Positions 33,340-45,204 are shown, counted from the stretch's first letter. The stretch is 64,000 nucleotides of DNA from Labia minor (GCA_963082975.1 OY720346.1:38405787-38469786); one strand, 5' to 3'. Translations and numbers: made by a program. Notes: generated from the letters alone by a model not told the origin.

Positions 33340-34325
33340 ACAGTAAAGTATGGCCTGTGGATATAAAATAATATATATTTCTTAATTTTATTACAAAATA
33401 TTAAAATAAATATTTTTAATTTTATTTTATCTAAATAATATTTTGTATTCAAGGAAGCGCTGTCAGGCGTTGCCGGCGCCATTTTTTTACCGACCGACGA
33501 TAGTAAGGGAGGTATTGTTTTCACACCAAATTTCACATGTGGAGATTTTTACATATCTCCACGAATCATGCATTTTCTAAACAGAAAAAAGTATTTTTAG
33601 CATGATGTCTGTCCGTCCGTATAGATGTGTACAGCCTGAACGGCTCAACCGATTTTGATGAAATTTGGTATATTTACTTAATGCATCAGTGGGATGAATT
33701 GATCAACTTTTGGTGCAATTCCGGAAACCGGAAGTGGTAGTATTAGCGATCGACGATAGGAAGGAAAGGGTTATTTTCACACCAAAGGAGATTTTTTTAT
33801 ATATCACCACGAATCATGCACTTTGTATTGGTTTTATCCTCGAGAAAAATCATATTTATTAGTTTTTTCTTGATTTAAAATTATATGACGTCATCCAGCC
33901 ATTCATGACGTCACAGCCTGGTCTTGCATATATATTATAAATAAAATAAAATTAAAAATGTTTATATTTATTATTTATGTATCCATATCTGTTTTTATTA
34001 CATTAATAGATATATTAAAATTATTTGAAATTGTTTCTGTAGCTGGAAATTAATTTATTTCAAACAGTCGGTCGGTTCGGACCTGGCCACAGGTCAACTT
34101 ATTATTATTAAAATTCGTATTTTAAATTAAGAAAATACTAACAAAGAGACGATTTATCCCGAGGATGAAACCTATATACAGATCGATTTTTCTTTATAAA
34201 TATCATCTAAAGTGTGAATTTAAAAAAAAATCCATAGAGCGGTTTAATATTTCAAAATACAAATATATGTACAAATATATATATATATAATTTTTGCTAG
34301 TATTATATAATAAGATATGTGAAGA
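33340..34325 (-). mobile_element. Family D copy 5, split by family A
   Basis: Left part: ATATTTCTTAATTTTATTAC and TTTTGTATTCAAGGAAGCGC. Right part after the insertion: TTTAAATTAAGAAAATACTA, CCCGAGGATGAAACC and the edge TTTTTGCTAGTATTATATAATAAG. The insertion at 33489-34103 is a complete family A element. Confidence 0.65.
33489..34103 (+). mobile_element. Helentron/HINE-like element, family A copy 3 (full length)
   Basis: A complete element of about 615 bp. The 5' end is ACCGACCGACGATAGTAAGG, followed by a GTCCGTCC microsatellite (33609-33616) and the core ACGGCTCAACCGATTTTGAT. A second, partial 5'-like segment begins CGATCGACGATAGGAAGG (33747). A family D-like segment (TTGGTTTTATCCTCGAGAAA) follows, and then a pair of TGACGTCA sites (33886 and 33906). 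The 3' end is CAGTCGGTCGGTTCGGACC, the inverted 5' sequence, plus the hairpin GACCTGGCCACAGGTC and AACTTATT. There are no coding frames. Copies at 53861 and 59700 are nearly identical. Confidence 0.82.
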
Positions 34326-34327
34326 TA

Positions 34328-34550
34328 AGAATATTGTAATGAAATTTCATAGTAATATGTTCCGTTAATTTTCAGTCTTTAACATCACAATTTTCTGGAA
34401 AGACAGGGACACAGACAGACAATACAGAAAAGATGAAAAATTCTAAACATTCTAAAATTAATTTTATATTCTAGAGGTATGATGATACGTGACAATATGC
34501 AAAATATTTCAAATTAAAATTGGGGAGAAAAAAGCTTATATATATATAAA
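34328..34550 (-). mobile_element. Family C core fragment
   Basis: GAATATTGTAATGAAATTTC, then GTTAATTTTCAGTCTTTAAC and CAGACAGAC repeats and a TGAAAAATTCTAAA block follow the same order as 6350-6560 and 39390-39620. Confidence 0.6.
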
Positions 34551-36368
34551 TATAATATTTAAATTTATTATTTGTCCCACCATTATAATAACATAATTTT
34601 CTGTACCCTTAACAAGTAATTTTATACCCCCAGAGGAAGATTTACTTGCTGTTGTAATGACTCTAGAAAATGAAATGACCAAATGATCGAGATTTAATAA
34701 TTTCGATTAAATGCAGAGAACCTCATTGATGTAACTTGTCGGTTCGATTAAGTAACTTTCAAACTTTGTCTAATAACCAACATCTTCTGGTATCGCGAAT
34801 ACCGATAGATAGAGAGAGAGGCACTGCCGTTATCGGTCACCAGAAGGCAAAGTTAATAATTCACTGAGCTTCACCTTTGGATTCGACCAAGATAAATCGC
34901 ACTAGATTTACTACTAGAAATAAACTAGCCAACCATTTTAGATTTCCGCGCTGCCGGGTCGAGTTATAGAAACTCGGAAATTTATGGACACGCAAACCAA
35001 TTCCAATATAGGATGACTAAAAAAAACCTTCCCAGTAGCGGCAAGAAAAAAAGAAAAAAAAAGCAAATATAAAAAGCAGCAACTCCCATTAATAGCCATT
35101 AAATAGGATCCATTTAGAGTAAAAGTTAAAGGACGATTTCAGCAAATCACCGTTATATATATAATATTAAATTACCCAAAAAAAAAACAAATATTCCCAC
35201 CTTGGATAAAAAAAATGTTCTTTTAAAGATCAAATAATTTACTATTGTAAAAAAAGAAATATATATACGAGTATTATATTTCTATCTTTAAAAACACAAA
35301 AATTATAACATAATAGTTCATTTAATTAACTAATAACTTTATTTAATATAAATAAATTAGAAACTGTAAGAAAATCAATATAATTTCAATGTTGGTTAGA
35401 AACTTATCATATTATTTTGTCTCATTCTGATAGAACTAAATTTTGAATAGACTTCAAATAAACATTGAATATTAAGTTATTATAGTGTATAATAAATAAT
35501 TATTAATTATAAAAATTAAAATAATAAAATATTTTTTTTATAATTTTATCAATAAAGTAAATTAAATTAATCGATTTATTTATATTATGTTTATTGTATT
35601 ATATCTTAAATATTAATTTAATGATAATAATTTAAATTTATTATTTTTTTCAATTATGATACACTTTACAATGTATAATAGTTATATAATAGAAAAAAAG
35701 TAAAATAAAAAAAATTACGAATAATATCCAGAAATATTTTTATTAACAAATAACATTTTATTCAATAACTACAAAAGAGCTAGTTAGCTATATATAATCT
35801 AAAATGATTTTGCAAAATATTTTATTTTAGTCGTGTTTTCATTTATCTTTCCAAACAGATCAATTGATTGATTATGACAATTTTTTAAGCTAATATTCGT
35901 TAAGAATTCTCAATTCCATTAAGATTTATTATTTGTTATATATATATATATATACATAAATACAATGACTACACTATACTATACCCTCCTGCTTAAGAAA
36001 ATAATCAATTCAATAGAAATAGAATTTATTCCATGCATAGTATTAAATTCAATATTCAGTTTTGAAATATAAATTTAAATTTGAAAAATGAATAAAAATC
36101 CAAAAATAAGTATTTAAAAGAATGACATCGTATATAAATGTTGCCTAAAATTAACCATCTTTTACAATTTGTTGAAAAAATAAGATCAATACAAATCGAC
36201 TGGTTCTAATGGTACAAAATATATAGTAATAAGGGTTGCATAAGTTTTAGGCGTGAATACGAAAATGATTATAAAACTAGTAAATATTATTGATATTTTT
36301 ATTTTTTAAAATTAATTTTTTTTAAAGATTTTTTTAGAAATAGCAATATTTAGTTCTTTTATTAGAAA
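34551..36368. other. Intergenic DNA with a balanced-composition island
   Basis: At about 34600-35140 the composition is balanced and no repeat is recognised. Motifs such as GATATCGCGAATACC-like and TAAT-rich sites suggest possible conserved regulatory DNA. The remainder to 36368 is AT-rich with a TA run (35940-35954). No gene seen. Confidence 0.4.
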
Positions 36369-36603
36369 CTAGCTGCTCAGAGCGCCTTCGGCGCTCTTCA
36401 CACCTAGACGGGGGCTCCGCCCCCTGTACCCCCGAGTGGTACATAGTATTTGGTGGTTGAAAGTAGTAAAAGGTTTTCATCCATTTTGTTTCAATCAGTA
36501 TATTACATAAAACATTCATTTCTTTTTGTGTTCTTATTTAAAAAATATATTTTAATTTAATCACTATATTAATTATATATATTATTATTGTATATGTTAT
36601 ATC

Positions 36604-37560
36604 TATCTACCTATGTGGCTCAAAGATACTCGAAAGTTCTTAGCCGCAACAACCACATTTCTCCAAGTGTCCCTATCCTGAGCCCTTGTTCCATCTCTCT
36701 TACGTCCCTTCCTACGCGTCATTGGTTTTCCAAGCGGACGTTCCCACCAATATCTTTTTCCTCTCCCATTCTAGCCACGTGCCCTGCCTATCGCAGTTTT
36801 TTCCCTTTTATAACCCTAACTATTTCTGAAGATGCAGAGAGGCCATGCAATTTCTTGTTATGCAGTCTCCCCCATACCCGGTGACCTCATCTTTCTTTGG
36901 CCAATAAATGCAGGGAAGAATCCTATTCTCAAATACTCTGAATCTACTCTCATCTCCAAGGGTCATAGACCATGCCTCCCACCCATATAATGCAACAGGC
37001 AAAATAATCTTTTTATATATTCCCTTTGATAATAATTTTGAAGAGATAAGCCTCTTTATTGCAGATAACAGGCGTTTCCCGATTGCAACCCCGATTTAAA
37101 TTCTTCTCAAATATTATTATCCTTCGTGATTACATTCAATTTTTATACATATTCAAATTCTACATTTTGTATCTTAAGATTTTGTATGTTAATACTCTTC
37201 CTCTTTGTTACTAAATATTTTTTCTTATCCCTATTAATTTCAAACCTCCATTAAATTTTCCTCGCTATCTGTAATCGCAATTGCCGAATCTCCTATTATA
37301 TTTAAGTCGTCTGGGTAACCTAATATTTTACAATTGATTTCCGCATCTTATTCTTTCTTTACTACCTTCAAGACAAATTTGAAGATTGATTGGATCTATT
37401 GAGTCATGCGTATGTTTTACTAAAGTCTACAAATAATTAGTGAACAGATTGAATATTGAATTCGCGGTTTTTTTCCTAATATCTGTCATAATGAAAATAT
37501 CTTAATTAATGTTGGTCGATTTGGCCTGAACCCGCAATGATATCTCCTAATATTTCCTCC
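36604..37560 (-). mobile_element. RTE-like retrotransposon fragment inside family C
   Basis: From the 3' side on the minus strand: the tail TATCTATC/CACATAG, then AACTTTCGAGTATCTTTGAG, and the frame 36820-37002 with LYGWEAWSMTLGDESRF then ENRILPCIYWPKKDEVTG. Upstream are remnants of the YLGS and YADD regions and, at about 37530, CGGGTTCAGGCCAAATCGAC, the codons for CGFRPNR. It therefore covers most of the RT domain but with many breaks and deletions. Confidence 0.78.
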
Positions 37561-39469
37561 GCCTATAGTTTATAAGTATTGTATATGTTATAATAGAGTA
37601 TAATATTTCTTGATCATTACATTTTGGTATTTTATTTTCATTGCTAGATTATTATTGAATATTTTTAATTATAATGAAACTTGAGAAAATGCAAAAATAG
37701 AGACTTGAGACAATTTATAAAAATTAACGGTATAAAACTATAGATAAATGACCAATATATACATTCATTAATAGTATTAATTTAAATTAATTGATTTATT
37801 TGTTTTTTTTATTATTAAGTTCATTTATTAATTTTTCTAGATTTTAGTTAATTTCCTCCCTTAAAAGAAACTTATCTAATTCTGTGGTGCTAGGGGATTT
37901 GAAAATTATTCTTTGTAATATGAAGATTTCGCTTACAGTTTCTGTCATGTCCGACCTCCATCCAACAGTTATTTTCTGTCAAGTTTTTTGCTTCTCTTAA
38001 TCATGTGATCTATATATTTAATTTTTTTTGATTCATTATAATAAAATTTAAACAAATAAAATTTTGCACTTTGTTAATTTATATAACTTTCAATTTAAAC
38101 TGATTGTGAGTGATACGCTTAGCCAATACTCTGAATAATTTGTGTACAAAAATATTGAATGTTCTTAGCGAGATTTGATATAATGTTGTACGATTTGTCC
38201 TAAATCTGAATTAGAAGAAAATTATAAATTGCCTCCTCTTCCAGCCCAATTCATTTACCCACCCATGTTGCATATGGCATCTAAATTTCTTAAAACTCCG
38301 TTTTTTTAATTTAAAATAGAAGGAGAGAAAGAGTTTTAAATTATATTCGAATAGTCTATATATTCTATATATCAGTATTTTTTTTCTGAATTTAATAGCA
38401 AGTTGATTTTAAAAATTTTCCATTCTTAATGCATATGATTGATTACATGTGTTAAAATTTAAAAAAATTCAAATATTCTAATTTTTATATTTATATACAA
38501 TTTAATATTATTTTTTATTAATATCATATCAAAAAAAGAGAATTTATTAAAAATTAAAAATAAAAAAAGAAGCCTATTAATAAAAAATTGAATGGTGATT
38601 TAATTATTTTATTAAATTAATTAAAATGAGACCTTTTAGAATGAATTATTTAATTGAAATGATATTTAAATATAAGAATTTAAAAAAATATTATATTCTT
38701 TGTTTGGCAATTGTTATTTAATTATGTGCAACATGATTCGACTTGCACAGAGCATCGTTATTTTTTATTAATATCACATGATAAAAATGAATCTTTTAAA
38801 CATAATAAATAAAAAAAACATTTTAATAAATTTAAAAAATATATCCAATTTAAAAATGTCAAAAATTTAAAACAACTTTATATCATCATATTTTAATTTT
38901 TATATAATATATATATATATTTAGTAATTAATAATAGAGTAATTAAATTAAAATAAAAAACAAAGATAATATAATTCAGTCATTTTAATTCAGGTTAAAT
39001 AATATTTTTTTTTTATTATTCAATATTAAAATTTATATATTATTATATATATATTATAGAAAAGAAGAAATATTCAATTAAATAAAAAATAATTTAAGAT
39101 AAAAATATGATCTAATAAATATTTTAATTAAATTGAGAACTTTTAGAATAAATTATTTAATTGAATTGATATTTGTATATTAGAATTTAAAATAAAAAGG
39201 GAAATATTATAATAATTCTTCGATTGGGAAACTCTATGATAATTCATTGTTTGAAATGATTCCGCTAGGCCGACAGTGAGCCGCGAGCTGCTCTTGAATG
39301 AACAACACGGAGAATTATATAAACTTTAAAAAATTAATTTCTGCGGTTATTGATAAGATATTAATAAAATGTATAGCCTATGTTACTCTAGAGGTATATA
39401 AGAATATTGTGATGTAATTTCAAAGAAATCGGTTCAGCCAATTCTGAGTCTATAAAATAGTAATTTTCC

Positions 39470-39470
39470 G

Positions 39471-39541
<71 letters not shown>
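39470..39541 (+). repeat. GACA microsatellite
   Basis: About 17-18 uninterrupted GACA units. It sits at the position where family C elements carry shorter GACA/GTCT runs, so it is probably an expansion of the element's own repeat. Confidence 0.9.
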
Positions 39542-39655
39542 GTGAAAAATTCTAAAGTCACTTTTGGATTCTAGAGGTCATGAAACGCGAAGATATGCAA
39601 AAATTTTTAAATTCTGAGCAATGTGCAGACAAAAACCTTTTTTTATATATATAGA

Positions 39656-40584
39656 TTTAAAAAATATCTTCATCTTGAATTGGAGGATTTAAGAAAGTCA
39701 TATACCGAAAGAAAAAAATTATTTATTAAATATAATAAAATTATGATGGCTAATACTTATTATATCAAATATAGGCGAAAAAAAAATAATTGTTTTTTAG
39801 TAAAATTTATATTATTTGTTTTTTTAATATCAAATGATATTTTAAAATTTAAATTGTATTATTTTATTACTGAGAATGGATTATTCATTTAACTTTCATA
39901 TCTCATCGGATGTTGAATAGATAAGATGAGACAGGCGATGGTTTTACTTTAATCGATGCAAAATGCGTGAGTAAATTCTTGAATAAAAAAAGGTAAAATG
40001 GCTGATGAATGTTGACACAGAACGGCAATCGAATAGAATCGTGAAGGAAGAAGTGTAGAGGAGAAGAAAAGAAGTGAAAGATCTTCACTCTTATTCAATG
40101 AAACCTGTCAATTTCCATTAGATCTATATTTTATTTGAAAAAAATCCAATAACATTAATATAATATATATCCTAGTATATGTATATTTAAATAAATTTGT
40201 TAATATGTTATATTATATATATAGTTTAGTTGGTTCCCCTTCTAAATACTCAACCAATTAGATGTCATAATTAATAAAGACATTACTAAAGATAAGGGGT
40301 GTAGAAGATAGGGTTGCAAATCACAGAGTACCAATTTAGCTATTCCAGTGGGATCTAAGAGTAGTTAAGTTCTCCACAACTCAATTTATGCGAACCTCAG
40401 TGGTCTCTTTAAGCGATTAGCCTACCATTACAAAGTTCAAAAAGAGAATTACATTTCTCCAAATGAAAACTGGGCCTATTCTTCAATAATGAGTTCAATA
40501 TCCAAAATATATATTTTTTATTCATCTTTTATTAAATTTAGTTAAAAAAATTTAGAATTGTTATTATAATTATTATATTATTAT
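39656..40584. other. AT-rich intergenic DNA, no gene seen
   Basis: No gene seen. A stretch at 39900-40100 and another at 40240-40480 are slightly less AT-rich but show no frame or repeat. Confidence 0.5.
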
Positions 40585-41065
40585 ATTGATACAAAATTTA
40601 AATATTTAGGTACTATAATCATGCTGGAAAATTCGAGAGGAATTTCAATTAAGATTGCAATCAGGTAAGGCCTGTTACAGGGATTTATTTTGTCAAAATT
40701 ATTATCCAAGAGAATCAAAATTAAAATGTATAAAACAATTATTATGCATGTTGTATTATATGGGTGTGAGGCGAGGTCTATAACATTAGGAGCCGAAAGT
40801 AGATTTACACTATTTTTAAATAGGATTCTTCGCAGCATTTTTGGGCTAAAGAAAGTTGAAGTCACCGGGGAATAACAGAAAAATTGCGTTACCTCTATGC
40901 ATCTCCAGATATAGTTAGAATAATAAAATTGAGAAGGTTTCGATGGGCAGGACATCTGGCAAGAATAGGAGAGGAAAGACTTGTAAAAAATATATATTTG
41001 TGGGGAGACAGATTGGAAACCCAAGGACGCAGTGGGCTGACAATATAGCAAGGGATTCCTGAAAC
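40585..41065 (+). mobile_element. RTE-like retrotransposon fragment
   Basis: Plus-strand frame 40690-40875 encodes MSKLLSKRIKIKMYKTIIMH, then VVLYGCEARSITLGAESRFT and NRILRSIFGLKKVEVTGE. After a frameshift it continues with PDIVRIIKLRRFRWAGHLA-like and NPRTQWADNIARD-like stretches. The upstream part (KFKYLGTIIM) is also recognisable. The 3' tail and 5' portion are missing. Confidence 0.8.
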
Positions 41066-41274
41066 TTAATAAATTTTAATTATATATTTTAATAAAATAT
41101 TAAATCTAGTTTTATCATCAAATTAAATTAAAAAATTATTATTTTCAAGATGGATCCCTAATTCATATATCTAACGTGTTTCAAAATTAAAAGAAAAGAA
41201 CATATTTAATGGTCATTAATCTGCTATAGGAGAGTTGAAATAAGTATATAGGACAAAAACAATATATATATACG

Positions 41275-41528
41275 CAAGGACAACGCCTATCAAGTCGGTT
41301 ATATTAATTAGGTGTCCTATGATCAGTAGAACGGGTACTATCAACCTTTACCTTGATTTTCTTGATCGGAGGCGCTATCAAGTAGTTTTCCCAATTTTGA
41401 TTCCAGAGGCTGGGTTGACTCCGTCCCATAGGCCCCAGCTAGAGAAATTCTCTTGCCAGGCCCGGGACTTGAACCTGGGACCACAAGAATGTGAGAGAGC
41501 TTCGCTAACCTCCCACCCTGTGGCGCCT
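41275..41528 (-). repeat. tRNA-derived SINE
   Basis: On the minus strand the head reads GGCGCCACAGGGTGGGAGGT then TAGCGAAGC, with an intact B-box-like GGTTCAAGTCCC, and is followed by GGCAAGAGAATTTCTCTAG. The same order (GGTTCAAGTCC, then GGCAAGGGAATTTCTCTAG) recurs at 46561, so two copies of one SINE family are present. Confidence 0.7.
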
Positions 41529-43334
41529 TTAATATATATATATATATATATATATATCAATACTCAATTTCTTATAAAATCCTGATTCCATTTTGTAAGT
41601 CAACATACTATCAAGCTTAGAAATAAGTTTTATAAAAATAATAAAAATATTAATGAAAATTATACTTTCTATAATTTGATACGTATTTGAATTAGTAGAT
41701 GCACTGATTAAATATTCTTAAAATAGATAAATAATGACACTAAAAAATTCATACTTGTATAAAAAATTAATATTTAATTTTGTTTTTCTTTTGAAGACAT
41801 AAAAATCAAAAATGTTAATTTTTGTTTTTGTTTTCTTTTTTAATAAAAGTAAAATCAAACTGAAAATAATATATATACTATATATATATAAATTGTTCAG
41901 CAAAAAAAAGAGAGAAAAAGAGAAAAAAATAAAGGGGTTTGAGGGGGTGGGGAGTTGAATGAGGGTGGCGTATTAGGTTCTATCTCTCTCTTTCATCTCT
42001 ACAGATTCCAACTCCCCCGCCAAACTCTGAACCGACCGAAATATTGTTTTATTGATTAAACTTCCGATCCATCATACTCGTTCCATTCCCTTCGCCCATC
42101 AACCCAATTCCAACCCTTCTCTTTCTCTCTCTTTCACTCACACGCAGACAAACAATTCCAACACATCGCTCTTTCCTAACACATAGCCACATTTGTAATC
42201 ATCCAATTCAAGCTCTAGTCGAGGAAAACTAAAACTTCTTTTGGATCTGACAGAATTGAGTCTTATTTTATTGTATAAAACGGATGAACTCTGCTTAGAT
42301 GAAATGTTATAAAAATCGGGCGGGCATTTTGATGTTAACTCCTACTTTTTTTTTTGCCCGACTAAAATATCATGGATGGCATCATTGAAAAATAAATAAT
42401 AATAATAATAAAAAAAAAAATTCCTTAAAATCATGATTCTTTTTTTACTATACTAATATTAATTAACATTCTTTTAAATCTAAAAATAAGTAATATTTTA
42501 CCATTTTAATTGAATAAAAAGTGAATTTCCGTTCTCATTAATTATAATACGACTTTAATTTACATGTAATCAATAAATTTGCCTTGTTCCAAACGTCTTT
42601 AAAGAGTTAAAAATAAATCTAAATTAGAATTAAATTCAATTAAACACGACTCTCTCTAATAAAAAAAAAATATTTAAATTAAATATTTCAAAAATAATAA
42701 AATTCAAATTTATATATATGTTCAACGATATATATCTTTCGGAACATCGATCCATTATTTTTTTTAATTATTATTAATATTTTGTATAAATAAAAAAACA
42801 TTTATTTCAGTTTAACAAAATCAAAAAAAAAAAAGAAAATATTCTACGTTAAGTTTTTAGATTTAGAAACTGTCAAATATCATAGTTAAAAAAAAATATT
42901 GACATTTCATTATCCTTAATTTTCGTTAAAAGTATTTTAAATATGGTTCGATTTTATTTCCATTAGTGAAAATATGCTCTCATTTATTGTTTTTGACAAT
43001 TCTCCATTAGAAATGCCCAAAGAATAATAAACATTTTCATTCAAAGATAATATCATAAAAGTTTAATTAATATTTGATCTTAATAAATAAATTTTAATTA
43101 TATATATATATTTATTTATTTATTTATTTATTTATATATATTTATGTATTTATATATATATTTGTTCGTTTAGGTTTCTGTGAAAGTTTTTATTATTATG
43201 AGAAATTATTTCCGTGTTTTAGTTTAATTTTAAGATTTGGGTCTCGACGTTTTGGCGCCATTACCAAGAGAGTTTATTTAAGAGGAGATTTTTTGGAATT
43301 CTGGGTTTTAGTTGTGTGTCCAAGAGCTGATGTT
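41529..43334. other. Intergenic DNA with a pyrimidine-rich island
   Basis: At 41935-42260 a GC-richer, CT-rich stretch (TCTTTCTCTCTCTTTCACTC) is flanked by AT-rich DNA. No frame or repeat is recognised. TA and TTTA runs lie at 41532-41557 and 43098-43140. Confidence 0.4.
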
Positions 43335-43520
43335 TGAATTTTGAGGTGAATGGGTGGGTGATTTTAGACTTACTATAATCCGAAGCTTTCAAAATTCATT
43401 GGTACTAACACTAACACTGATATACGTCTGTTCCTCAGTGTTAGTGTTAGTACCAATGATTCTTCGAAGCTTCGGAACACGGTAAGTTCAAAATCACCCA
43501 CCCATTCAACCCAAATTTCA
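43335..43520. repeat. Foldback inverted repeat (arms of ~86 bp, 14-nt loop)
   Basis: The left arm (43335-43420) and right arm (43435-43520) are inverted copies with a few mismatches: GAATGGGTGGGTGATTTT, CCGAAGCTT and ATTGGTACTAACACTAACAC each recur inverted. The loop is TATACGTCTGTTCC. It is either a foldback MITE or, if transcribed, a long RNA hairpin. Confidence 0.85.
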
Positions 43521-43730
43521 CAATTAAACGTGAAAATAATAATTATAATATATATATAGATATATAAATGGTGCCACAGGAAAAATTATTTCAAAATATA
43601 CTAATTACGACCATGAGTCACCAATTGATTGTAAAAATTATTATAAACCCTTTTTTGTTATGTTATTGGATAAAAAAATATGTATCATAAATTGGCTAAT
43701 AAACATACTTTATTTAAACTAAAAAAAAAA

Positions 43731-43945
43731 AATAAGTTGACCTGTGGCCAGGCACAGAAGCGACCGACGGTTTGAAATAAATTAATTTCCAGCTACAGAA
43801 ACAATTTCAAATAATTTAAATGTATCTATTAATGCAATAAAAAACAGATATGGATATAACATAAATATTTTTAATTTTATTTTATTTATAATATATAAGT
43901 AGGAGCTGGCTGTGACGTCATGAAGGGCTGAGTGACGTCATATAA
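43731..43945 (-). mobile_element. Family A copy, 3' half only
   Basis: The minus strand ends with GTCGGTCGC, a CCTGGCCACAGG hairpin and AACTTATT at 43731. It also carries the two TGACGTCA sites 20 bp apart (43913 and 43933). The 5' half is absent. Confidence 0.75.
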
Positions 43946-44902
43946 AAATAATAAGAATATTAAAAACAAATATACCAATTTAAATATTTAGTTTTTAAAA
44001 TTACCTGATTAAATAATGAGAATTTAATGTTATTTTCTTGTATTAAAAATTCAACACTTTCTTTAATATACCAACTTTATTTTATTTATAGATTACCGAT
44101 TAAATACAATAACAAGAAAAGTGATTATTAATTATCATTTATTAATCCACTTATATGAATATTATATTTTGAATAATATTATATCAAAAATAAAATATAA
44201 ATAAATAAATAAATAAAAATTAGCTAAAAACCTTTACCAAATTTGACCTCATAAATTATCTGATTTAATCACATCGAATTTGTCATATCCCTACCCTCTA
44301 CTAAAATTGTCCACCTAGCTAATATGACCTCACACCAGATGTCTCTCATAGAATACAATGTCTAAATCTAGGCCAAACGTATAATTTGTTATCTAACTCA
44401 TCTATCATTCTTTTATTATCTTTCTTTGTTTGTATTGTCTCTATTCAAAAGAAAAAAAGTTTTTTTTTATTATTGTTATTATTTAAGAATATTAAATGCG
44501 TTAATTATTATTTTGATGAGAAATAAAAAAAAATTTTCAAATAAAATGTAAATTAAAATAAATAAATAAAACCAAATGAATATAATGAAAAGAAAATTAA
44601 TCTAATATATTTATATTTTATTATTATATTATATTTATTTATGAATATTTTATTATTTAAACATCTTAACTAGATATCCTATTTAACTTGAATATAAACT
44701 TGAAAATTTAAAATTGAACTTGACAAGATTATTAGAATGATAAAATATGTAACACAATAATATGACTGTCAATTAATTAATTTATACTTTAAGTATTTAC
44801 ACTTATTTAGAGATATTTAACAAAAACTTTAAAATATTGAATCATGAATTATATCAAATTTTATCCATTTTTTAATTATTTTATGAATTTAATTTTTAAA
44901 AA

Positions 44903-44940
<38 letters not shown>

Positions 44941-45204
44941 TTTATATAATTATCTAAGATAATAAAAAGATTAAATAAGAAATTTAATAATTTTTCAAAA
45001 TGATAGATTCAAAAAAATAATTTAATTTCCTATTCTTTTCTGATTTTAAAGTATATTATAATAAATAGTAATTTATTAATTTTTAATTTTGATGTGAATA
45101 TTGAAAAAATAAATTTAGGTTTATAGTGTTTTCCGAGCCTATTTGGCGAAACGCCCACTGTACAGAAAAAAATGTACTCAGCGCCCACTGGAAATTAACT
45201 TTTT
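43946..45204. other. AT-rich intergenic DNA, no gene seen
   Basis: An ATT microsatellite lies at about 44905-44938 and TAAA repeats at 44198-44216. Nothing else recognisable. Confidence 0.6.

Larger units (their letters stand above)
36369..39655 (-). mobile_element. Putative 3.3-kb Helitron, family C copy 3, carrying an RTE fragment
   Basis: On the minus strand the element would begin A^TCTATATATATAAAAAAA at 39655. It passes the GTCT microsatellite and the core (GGCTGAACCGATTTCTTTGA-like, about 39420-39440). It ends in the 7-bp hairpin GAGCGCCGAAGGCGCTC, then TGAGCAG and CTAG at 36369, followed by T. A 5'-TC start after A, a 3' hairpin about 10 nt before CTRR and a following T are the Helitron rules. 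The interior contains an RTE-like fragment (36604-37560) and about 1.7 kb of AT-rich DNA without a Rep/helicase frame, so it is non-autonomous. That both ends belong to one element is inferred. Confidence 0.6.
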
